A stretch of 64,000 bases of DNA from Methanolobus sp. WCC4 (GTDB lineage Archaea > Halobacteriota > Methanosarcinia > Methanosarcinales > Methanosarcinaceae): the NCBI RefSeq assembly GCF_038022665.1, contig NZ_CP150629.1, positions 558,001 through 622,000 of the forward strand, written 5' to 3'. A program made the position numbers and the translations under genes. The number at the start of each line of letters is the position of its first letter. Position 1 is the first letter of the stretch. Below are positions 57,634 through 64,000 of the stretch, one piece after another. The notes under the pieces were generated by a model, which was not told the DNA's origin, searched no databases, and worked only from the letters and a program-made list of their open reading frames with translations.

Positions 57634-59007
57634 TCACACCGGTTCCCCTGGCACATCACCCATGATCTCGTACGAGATCTTCCTGTAGAGTGACAGGTAT
57701 TCTTCGGTGGGTTCCATGTCGTATTCGGAGCGGATGTTGTAGCACTTGTCGAAGGGTTTGCCTTCAGGTGGACTTCTGATGCGGTCAGCGTATTTGGAAT
57801 ATATCTTGGCTACCAGTTTGTTTGCTTCAGTGAGAGTTAGCTGGGTTGCTAATTGTGCCATCTCACCCATGAATCTTGATTCAAGTCCCGATGAATGGTC
57901 CGGGGCACTTCCCAGACGTCCTGTTGGTCCAAGTAGTATATTCCTGCCGCAGACAGTATCACCGATCGCCTGTGCAGCAGTTTCGTAGAACATCATATCG
58001 GTGCAGATACCGGCGGAGTTCCAGTAGTATCTTGCAGTGTAATAGTTCATATTTCTGGAAATGGCAAGTGATGCCAGATTTGATGCCCACATTATCTCCT
58101 TTGAACTCGATGAGCCGGTTTCAGCATGTACTGCACCGGATGCATGTATGCTGGAGTGTGCCAGGACCTTGGATTGAAGTGTCTCTGCCACATCTATGAT
58201 GGCAAGTCCTTCAGGAGAACCGATACACGGTCCACCAAAAACAGGTACCTGTCCTGATATGTAGTGATTGCCATGTTCCTGATGATAGATACACTTTGAG
58301 AGCGTCTCATAATCCACCTTGAGGTCGTCCATATAGACTTCCTGCGGATCGGCGCTTGAGTAAAGCTCATCAGAAGAGACAAGTAAAGATGATGTTGTTA
58401 GCGTTGAGGTGCTCGGTCCCATAAGTGTAAGTCCTTCCCTGCCTGCGATCTTCGTTGCCAGTCTCTCATTTCTGGATGCTTTTAGCACAGCGAGCATTTC
58501 CAGTGGACTTTTGGGTTGTATATATTCTCCTCCAAACTGTTTCATGGCTCCACTGTAGATACCCTGCACAACGTTCTCCTGCACAGAACTAAGGTTAACA
58601 TAAAGGAAATTCTCTTCAGATACACTTCCTCCCATGGGTCCGCCTATGATCACAGGTGGAAAAGAGACCATTGGATAACGATGCGGAACTGCTATTTTCT
58701 CTTTAAGTCTTCCAATTTCAAGAGGATTTGTTATGTTCAGAGCCTTCAGGATATCCTCTTCATCTATGTTGATGACCCTTTTGGTGCTTTTACAGAATAT
58801 GCCTGTGGAATGAAGAAGTTCAATACCTGCCTCAAAGACTGCATCTGCAAGTTCAAGGTCATCAGGAACGAAGACTCCCGGGTCATATTCTATACCGTAT
58901 TTGAAAGCCAGCTCTTCTGATTTCTTGAATATAAGGATGTCATGCTCTCTTTCTGTTCGTTTTTCCCCCGCGATCGCATACTTGAGGTATTTGTAGATAT
59001 TTTGCAT
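57634..59007 (-). CDS. MtmB homologue lacking pyrrolysine (Met at the UAG position)
   Basis: 457 residues, co-linear with MtmB along its whole length: F-V-P-D-D-L-E-L-A-D-A-V-F-E-A-G, T-G-I-F-C-K-S-T, I-G-G-P-M-G-G-S-V-S-E-E-N-F, and Q-V-P-V-F-G-G. The segment I-A-G-R-E-G-L-T-L-M-G-P aligns with M-A-G-R-P-G-M-G-I-(Pyl)-G-P, so Met196 stands where MtmB has pyrrolysine. The frame has no TAG. Pyrrolysine binds the amine in MtmB, so this protein must use another methyl donor or chemistry. The parallel is MttB, whose Pyl-free relatives (MtgB and others) use glycine betaine and similar donors. AAAAGGAGAA precedes the ATG. No cognate corrinoid gene adjoins; mtbA2 is divergent. Confidence 0.85.
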   Translation of the reverse strand: MQNIYKYLKYAIAGEKRTEREHDILIFKKSEELAFKYGIEYDPGVFVPDDLELADAVFEAGIELLHSTGIFCKSTKRVINIDEEDILKALNITNPLEIGRLKEKIAVPHRYPMVSFPPVIIGGPMGGSVSEENFLYVNLSSVQENVVQGIYSGAMKQFGGEYIQPKSPLEMLAVLKASRNERLATKIAGREGLTLMGPSTSTLTTSSLLVSSDELYSSADPQEVYMDDLKVDYETLSKCIYHQEHGNHYISGQVPVFGGPCIGSPEGLAIIDVAETLQSKVLAHSSIHASGAVHAETGSSSSKEIMWASNLASLAISRNMNYYTARYYWNSAGICTDMMFYETAAQAIGDTVCGRNILLGPTGRLGSAPDHSSGLESRFMGEMAQLATQLTLTEANKLVAKIYSKYADRIRSPPEGKPFDKCYNIRSEYDMEPTEEYLSLYRKISYEIMGDVPGEPV

Positions 59008-59157
59008 GACAATTCTCCTTTTTTAGAAATAACACCTCTGTCGATGATGGCAGATGAGCAATTGATAGTTTTTCTTTAATAATGAATAGTGATTAGTTTC
59101 TAGTACTTATATTTTCCTATAATTTATTGGTATGTTTTTACCTGTTATTGATAAAAT

Positions 59158-59184
59158 ACATATCAGTATGCCTTTTTAATGTTA
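59158..59184 (+). repeat. ACAGTATCA element, copy 3
   Basis: ACATATCAGTATGCC followed by a T-run and AATGTTAT, between the Pyl-less mtmB homologue and mtbA2. Confidence 0.4.
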
Positions 59185-59469
59185 TTTTGTTTGGACAATT
59201 ACTCTTTTTTACTCAGTAAGACTTATATGTAAAAATCTTTTTAGACAGCGAGGTTCAGTGAACATTGCAGCATATATGTTTCATCTGCATAGTTCACGTT
59301 TATTTCCTCAATATAGGTATCTTTTATATGTAGAGTTGCGGCTGCTCGATGTTTTCTATTTATATTTTGTGCCTTATGTGTATCTGCTATAAATAGTATA
59401 ATAATTATGTCATATATACAAAAATGAACTAAGTAGTATACGATTATTGTCGCCGTATTTTTTAATAAA

Positions 59470-59498
59470 ACAGTATCAATGTGCCTTTTTAATTGTTT
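59470..59498 (+). repeat. ACAGTATCA element, copy 4
   Basis: ACAGTATCAATGTGCC followed by a T-run and AATTGTTT, about 197 bp before mtbA2. Confidence 0.4.
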
Positions 59499-59666
59499 AT
59501 TTATTGCCGGCAGACACAAAAAAGAATCCAGTCAATGATTATGTATTTATGTCTTTCCAGTCACTACCTGCTGTATGTTATATTTAAAGTTAACTGATCC
59601 CTTATGGTAAAATATATATGCTAGTGAACCAAACTTGGGCTTAATCACAATATGGAGATCATATCT

Positions 59667-60686
59667 ATGGCAGAATATACACCAAAAGAAAGATTAGCAA
59701 GAGCACTTACAGGCCAGCCTGTTGACAGGATGCCAGCAGTCTCAGTAACTCAGACCGGAACAGTTGACCAGATGGAAGCCTGTGGAGCTTCCTGGCCAGA
59801 AGCAAACTACGATGCCCAGCAGATGGCAACCCTCGCTGAAGCAGGTCACACTGTAGTAGGTTTTGAAGCTGTACGTGTGCCTTTTGACATCACTGCAGAA
59901 GCTGAGTTCTTCGGCTGTGAGATCAAGGACGGCACAAAGGAACAGCAGCCATCCGTAATTGGTCATGTTGTATCAAGCATGGAAGATATCGAAAAGCTCA
60001 AAGGCTACGATCTTAACGACGGCAGGATCAACGTCGTATGTGATGCGATCAAGATCCTTGCAGACAAATATGGAGATGAGCTTCCTATTATGGGCAGTAT
60101 GATCGGTCCTTTCTCCCTTGCACAGCACATCAATGGTGACAACTGGTTCATGGAGATCATGACAAATGAGGAATTTGGTCTTGCACTCATGGAATTCACA
60201 ACCGAGTTCAGTGTCGCATATGCAAAGAAGATGGTAGATAACGGTGCAGATACAATGGTCATCATAGACCCAACCGCAAGTCCGCAGCTTATCGGTAATG
60301 AGTTCTATGAGAAATTTGTGGTACCTTTCCACAAGAAGGTCTGTGATGAAATGCGTGAGCTTAATGTTGCAACAGTACTTCACGTATGTGGTGACACGAC
60401 AAAGGGTCTTGGAGTCATGGAAACATGTGGTGTGGACGCTATCAGTGTTGACCAGAATGTAGATGCTGCAACTGCTGTAGGGAACGTGAAAAATGCTGTC
60501 ATCATCGGTAATCTCGATCCTGTGAACATGCTCTGGAACCAGACTCCTGAAGCTATCAGGGAAGAATCACAGAAGGTACTGGATGCAGGCATAGGTCTTC
60601 TGGCTCCCGGATGTGGTATTGTCAGCAAGACACCTACTGAGAACCTCCAGGCAATGGTAGAGATGGCCAAGAGCCACAAATATTGA
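59667..60686 (+). CDS. mtbA: Methylcobalamin:coenzyme M methyltransferase MtbA (copy 2)
   Basis: 339 residues from the ATG at 59667, with GGAG eight bases upstream. An ATG at 59652 would add five residues not found in copy 1. Zinc ligands His239 and Cys241 (V-L-H-V-C-G-D) and Cys316 (A-P-G-C-G) are kept. It is very similar to copy 1 at 33294 and does the same methyl transfer to coenzyme M. It has its own promoter and terminator. Divergence from the Pyl-less MtmB homologue suggests the two may be used together. Confidence 0.9.
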   Translation: MAEYTPKERLARALTGQPVDRMPAVSVTQTGTVDQMEACGASWPEANYDAQQMATLAEAGHTVVGFEAVRVPFDITAEAEFFGCEIKDGTKEQQPSVIGHVVSSMEDIEKLKGYDLNDGRINVVCDAIKILADKYGDELPIMGSMIGPFSLAQHINGDNWFMEIMTNEEFGLALMEFTTEFSVAYAKKMVDNGADTMVIIDPTASPQLIGNEFYEKFVVPFHKKVCDEMRELNVATVLHVCGDTTKGLGVMETCGVDAISVDQNVDAATAVGNVKNAVIIGNLDPVNMLWNQTPEAIREESQKVLDAGIGLLAPGCGIVSKTPTENLQAMVEMAKSHKY

Positions 60687-60709
60687 GATACATCCGTATT
60701 TCATCCTCC

Positions 60710-60764
60710 GTAGCACCGGTCCTTTTTTCTATACTTTGGGGCCGGTGTTTGCTACTCTTTTCTT
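60710..60764 (+). terminator. Terminator of mtbA2
   Basis: GTAGC-ACCGG (60710-60719) pairs with CCGGT and GCTAC (60742-60746 and 60751-60755) around a 4-nt bulge, with a T6 in the loop and a TCTTTTCTT run after the stem. Confidence 0.55.
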
Positions 60765-60818
60765 AGATCTGTATTTTTCCACACATTTATATATACTGAA
60801 AATCTACTAGACCCAGAG

Positions 60819-61757
60819 ATGGCCCGAAGAAGAAAGAAAGATATTGAGATCACGGATTTCAAGAGCCTGCTGAAGAAGCAGGGCTACAGTCTTGCAGGAA
60901 AACATAGTGCTGTTAAGACATGTCTCTGGCTTCGTCGTTCCATCAAGGACGAAGGTGAGTGCTACAAATCCATCTTCTATGGGATTACTTCCCATCGCTG
61001 TCTCCAGATGACCCCCACTCTTATATGTAACCAGAAATGCCTGCACTGCTGGAGACCTACTGAAATAGACGTTGATATGCCTACAGACTATGATTCCCCG
61101 GAGGACATAGTCAGCTCCGCGATCGAGTCCCAGAGAAAACTGCTGACAGGATTCGGACATTCTGCTCCTCCCCACCTCTGGAAGGAAGGGAACGATCCAA
61201 AACATGTTGCGATATCCCTTTCCGGTGAACCAACACTTTTCCCGCATCTTCCTGAGCTCATAGAGGAGTTCAAAAGGAAAGGTTTCACAACTTTTGTTGT
61301 GAGCAACGGCACTGTGCCTGAAATGATGGCAAAGATAGACCCTGCTCAATTATATATGAGCCTTGATGCCCCTGACAGGGAGACCTACGAAAAGGTCTGT
61401 GTCCCCAACTCCCCCCGCCTGTGGGACAATATCCTCAGGTCACTGGAGATCCTCAGGGATAAGGAAACAAGGACTGTTATCCGTATCACCCTCATCAAAG
61501 GCGTCAATATGTTCGACCCGCAAGGCTATGCAGAACTTATAAAGATCGCAGATCCGGATTATATAGAGGTCAAAGCCTACATGCACCTTGGTTTCTCCAG
61601 GAAGAGACTCCCGCGTGAAGCTATGCCTTTACCTGAGGAGGTTCTTGAATTCTCAGAAGAACTGGCAGATCATCTTGGTTACAAGGTTGCAGGTAACGTT
61701 GAGGTCAGCAGGGTCGTACTGTTATCAAAAGATGGTTCTGTGACCCATCTGATGTGA
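60819..61757 (+). CDS. taw1: 4-demethylwyosine synthase TYW1
   Basis: A 312-residue radical SAM enzyme that condenses N1-methylguanosine at position 37 of tRNA-Phe with pyruvate to form the tricyclic wyosine base. The SAM cluster is Cys70, Cys74 and Cys77 in C-N-Q-K-C-L-H-C. Cys35, Cys48 and Cys61, spaced by 13 residues, provide the second 4Fe-4S cluster typical of archaeal TYW1. S-L-S-G-E-P-T-L-F-P and V-S-N-G-T fit the fold. A TATA box lies about 25 bp before the ATG, so the message may be almost leaderless. Confidence 0.94.
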   Translation: MARRRKKDIEITDFKSLLKKQGYSLAGKHSAVKTCLWLRRSIKDEGECYKSIFYGITSHRCLQMTPTLICNQKCLHCWRPTEIDVDMPTDYDSPEDIVSSAIESQRKLLTGFGHSAPPHLWKEGNDPKHVAISLSGEPTLFPHLPELIEEFKRKGFTTFVVSNGTVPEMMAKIDPAQLYMSLDAPDRETYEKVCVPNSPRLWDNILRSLEILRDKETRTVIRITLIKGVNMFDPQGYAELIKIADPDYIEVKAYMHLGFSRKRLPREAMPLPEEVLEFSEELADHLGYKVAGNVEVSRVVLLSKDGSVTHLM

Positions 61758-61872
61758 CATTCTTATCACGATCTGTCACAATCTATATTTATAGCAAGGG
61801 CGTAAAGCAACCAAAATAATCGAAGATATAGACTATCTCTTTACTTTATATTTCAAATGGAGTATTCACACA

Positions 61873-63117
61873 ATGTCAGAACAATCTGCTCATTCAAAAT
61901 ATGAATTTAAAAAGTCACTGGAGGAGCTACGTACCAAAAAAGGACGTGGTACAGAGCTTATCTCATTGTACATCCCTCCCACAAAGCAAATATCTGATGT
62001 AACATCACAGCTCAGGACAGAGCACGGTCAGGCTGCTAACATCAAATCAAAGGTAACTCGTGATAATGTACAGGGTGCACTTGAATCCCTGTTATCAAGG
62101 CTCAGATATGTGGAAGTCCCTGAGAACGGTATCGTTTTCTTCACAGGTGCTGTGGATATAGGCGCAAACAAGACCAATATGGAAACACGTATAGTCGAGC
62201 CTCCTCAGCCAATAGTGACCTATAGGTATCACTGCGATTCAGCCTTTTTCCTTGAACCTCTTGAGGAGATGCTGAAGGATGCAAAGACATATGGTCTTCT
62301 GGTGCTTGACAGAAGGGAAGCAACAGTAGGTCTTCTTGTTGGTAAGCGCATCGAACCTTCAAGGAACCTGACCTCTACGGTTCCTGGAAAGCAGAGGAAG
62401 GGTGGTCAGAGTGCACACAGGTTCCAGCAGCTCAGGCTTATCGCTATCCATGATTTCTACAAGCGTATCGGTGATGCTGCAAGTGAGGTCTTCCTGACAA
62501 TAGATCACAAGGACTTCCAGGGAGTGCTTATCGGCGGTCCTTCCCCTACAAAGGAAGAGTTCGAGTCAGGTGAGTTCCTGCACCATGAGATCCAGAAGAA
62601 GGTGCTTGGTCTCTTCGATGTTGCATACACTGACGAGTCCGGTCTTTCAGAACTGGTGAATGCTGCCAGTGACAGGCTTGCAGATATCGACCTCATGGTT
62701 GAGAAAAAGCTCATGCAGCGCTTCTTAACAGAACTCGTTGCTGATTCAGGCAAGGCTGCCTACGGTGAGGTACAGGTCCGTGAGAACCTGAACATCGGCG
62801 CTGTAGAGGTACTTATGATATCCGAGGGCCTGAGGGCAGAAAGACTCACCCTTAAGTGTCCGAATGGGGATTATGACAATGCTATCACCCGTAATTTCAA
62901 ACCGGGTGAAGAGGACACTTCGAATATCCCATGTCCTGTATGTGGAATGAATGTCGAGCTTGTAGAAAGGGTCGATATCGTGGATGAACTCTCAGAACTT
63001 GCCGACCAGATGGCAACGCAGGTGGAGTTCATATCAACCGACTTCGATGAAGGTTCCCAGCTCCTGAACGCATTCGGCGGAATAGTGGCTATCCTGAGGT
63101 TCAGTACCGGTGTCTGA
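61873..63117 (+). CDS. prf1: Peptide chain release factor aRF1
   Basis: A 414-residue release factor that reads stop codons in the ribosomal A site and frees the peptide. Stop recognition: N-I-K-S at 56-59 and the Y-x-C-x3-F motif Y-H-C-D-S-A-F at 119-125, both intact. Peptidyl hydrolysis: G-G-Q at 177-179. C-terminal cysteine pairs (K-C-P-N-G-D and C-P-V-C-G) form a zinc-ribbon-like subdomain. In this organism it competes with tRNA-Pyl for UAG. Nothing in the motifs shows that UAG recognition is lost. Confidence 0.94.
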   Translation: MSEQSAHSKYEFKKSLEELRTKKGRGTELISLYIPPTKQISDVTSQLRTEHGQAANIKSKVTRDNVQGALESLLSRLRYVEVPENGIVFFTGAVDIGANKTNMETRIVEPPQPIVTYRYHCDSAFFLEPLEEMLKDAKTYGLLVLDRREATVGLLVGKRIEPSRNLTSTVPGKQRKGGQSAHRFQQLRLIAIHDFYKRIGDAASEVFLTIDHKDFQGVLIGGPSPTKEEFESGEFLHHEIQKKVLGLFDVAYTDESGLSELVNAASDRLADIDLMVEKKLMQRFLTELVADSGKAAYGEVQVRENLNIGAVEVLMISEGLRAERLTLKCPNGDYDNAITRNFKPGEEDTSNIPCPVCGMNVELVERVDIVDELSELADQMATQVEFISTDFDEGSQLLNAFGGIVAILRFSTGV

Positions 63118-63171
63118 TCGGGCCGGTATCATTTTACTTTTTATTCTTATCCAGATAATGTAGGTGTTATT

Positions 63172-64000
63172 TTGTTCCTTGAATTTAAAAGACAGGTTAC
63201 AGAGGCTCTTGAGAATGCCCTTTCGTCCCTTGGTTACGAGACGGACGACCTGGGACTTGAGCCATCACAGCATGCAGATATCGCTTCAAAGGTCGCTTTC
63301 AGGCTGGCTGCACAGGCAAAGAGCAATCCTAAAGAGCTCGCTGAAAAGATAGTGGCTGCAATCGAACTTCCTGAAGGTTCCCTTATAGGCGATATCAAGA
63401 CCGTTGGTCCTTACATCAATATATCTGCAGGACGCAATTACGTTGACGACACGGTGAACGCCATACTTGATGAGAAGGAGGCTTTTGGAGGCAATTTCTG
63501 CGAAGGCAGGATACTCATAGAGCATACCTCTGCCAATCCTAATGGTCCACTCCATGTAGGCCACATCCGAAACTCGATTATCGGTGACACACTTGTACGT
63601 ATACTCAAGAAGGCGGGTTATGATGTCGAGACCCAGTACTATGTTAACGATATGGGTCGTCAGATAGCTATCGTTTCATGGGCACTCTCACTTTTCGAGT
63701 TCGACACGTCAAGAAAACCCGATCACGCAATAGCAGACGTTTACATCAAGGCAAATGCGATCCTCAATGAGGAACCTGACAAGGTAGCTGAGATCGACAA
63801 ACGCATGCAGCTTGTGGAAAGTGGAGATGAGGAGACCATCAAGAGCTTTGATGAAGCTGTGGAATTTGCAGTAACAGGTATCAAAGAGACCCTTCTGCGT
63901 ATGAATGTCAGCCATGACAGTTTCCCTCATGAATCCAGTTTCATCCGTTCCGGTGCCGTCTCCAGGATCGTTGAGGAGATAAAGGAAACCGGAAGGACAG
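63172..64000 (+). CDS. argS: Arginyl-tRNA synthetase (partial, 3' end off the right edge)
   Basis: The frame starts at TTG 63172 and runs to the window end (276 codons visible). The start M-F-L-E-F-K matches Methanosarcina ArgS, and no ATG lies nearby, so TTG is accepted. The N-terminal additional domain (Y-I-N-I-S-A-G-R) is followed by the class I signature region T-S-A-N-P-N-G-P-L-H-V-G-H-I-R-N-S and V-N-D-M-G-R-Q. The enzyme charges tRNA-Arg. It begins 54 bp after aRF1 on the same strand, so two translation genes may share a transcript. Confidence 0.93.
   Translation, partial: MFLEFKRQVTEALENALSSLGYETDDLGLEPSQHADIASKVAFRLAAQAKSNPKELAEKIVAAIELPEGSLIGDIKTVGPYINISAGRNYVDDTVNAILDEKEAFGGNFCEGRILIEHTSANPNGPLHVGHIRNSIIGDTLVRILKKAGYDVETQYYVNDMGRQIAIVSWALSLFEFDTSRKPDHAIADVYIKANAILNEEPDKVAEIDKRMQLVESGDEETIKSFDEAVEFAVTGIKETLLRMNVSHDSFPHESSFIRSGAVSRIVEEIKETGRT

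Larger units (their letters stand above)
59008..59666. promoter_or_regulatory. Divergent regulatory region of the Pyl-less mtmB homologue and mtbA2
   Basis: A 659-bp AT-rich spacer. It has two ACAGTATCA elements (59158 and 59470) and a TATA box AATATATATG (59611-59620) for mtbA2, which gives a leader of about 25-30 nt. A minus-strand frame at 59241-59519 is considered random. Confidence 0.5.

Noticed and set aside
59241-59519. A 92-codon minus-strand frame between the Pyl-less mtmB homologue and mtbA2
   Set aside because: No ribosome site or recognisable pattern. It covers promoter elements of mtbA2.
61873-63117. aRF1 altered so as not to read UAG
   Set aside because: The NIKS, YxCxxxF and GGQ motifs are intact, so there is no sequence ground for this.

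Overview
This window comes from a methylotrophic methanogenic archaeon of the Methanosarcinaceae, most like Methanolobus or Methanococcoides (inference from gene content and from gene lengths shared with Methanosarcina proteins). The evidence is a complete methylamine system with in-frame UAG codons (mtmCB twice, mtbCB, mttBC), the pyrrolysine genes pylS, pylB, pylC, pylD and a tRNA-Pyl gene, the activase ramA, two methylcobalamin:CoM methyltransferases, ftr for the methanofuran pathway, and archaeal replication genes with euryarchaeal-type ORB repeats. Promoters look archaeal (TATA boxes with A-rich BREs) and Shine-Dalgarno sites are GGAGG-like.

Layout. 1-12 kb holds housekeeping and poorly known genes: a partial 4Fe-4S protein, thi4, a large membrane/helical protein, ftr, a block of secreted or membrane-anchored proteins (4.3-8.9 kb), a transglutaminase-like protein, a SnoaL-like protein, superoxide dismutase and TraB. 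12-19 kb holds an M50-CBS protease, mfnA, the replication origin (14.76-15.27 kb, inverted ORB clusters around an AT-rich core), orc1/cdc6, signal peptidase and the PolD small subunit. 19.1-25.1 kb is a minus-strand run pylS-pylB-pylC-pylD-ramA. Divergent from it lies a short UAG-containing reading frame related to mtbB that overlaps the start of an APC permease, followed by an Msr/FilR1-type regulator and a two-component pair. 31.1-34.3 kb is mtmC1-mtmB1 and mtbA1. An M18 peptidase and the isolated pylT follow, then three HyuA-like ATPases (36.1-40.0 and 43.4-45.3 kb) around a PAS/GAF sensor. 46-54.4 kb is the main methylamine block mttB-mttC-mttP-(HTH)-(49-aa membrane protein)-mtbC-mtbB-mtmC2-mtmB2. 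Then come a sensor kinase, a homologue of MtmB without pyrrolysine (57.6-59.0 kb), mtbA2, TYW1, aRF1 and the start of argS.

How the genes work together. MttB, MtbB and MtmB move one methyl group from tri-, di- or monomethylamine to their corrinoid partners MttC, MtbC and MtmC. MtbA passes it to coenzyme M. RamA reductively reactivates oxidised corrinoid protein. PylBCD make pyrrolysine, PylS loads it on tRNA-Pyl, and this decodes the UAG in each methyltransferase. The permeases probably import the amines.

The most unusual points are the UAG-containing mini-ORF that is ATGA-coupled to the permease, an MtmB homologue with Met at the pyrrolysine position plus a 3' fragment of a second copy, the separation of pylT from pylS by about 11 kb, a palindrome shared by the pyl/permease and mtmC1 promoter regions, and six back-to-back inverted repeats between mttC and mttP. 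No CRISPR array and no intact insertion sequence was seen.
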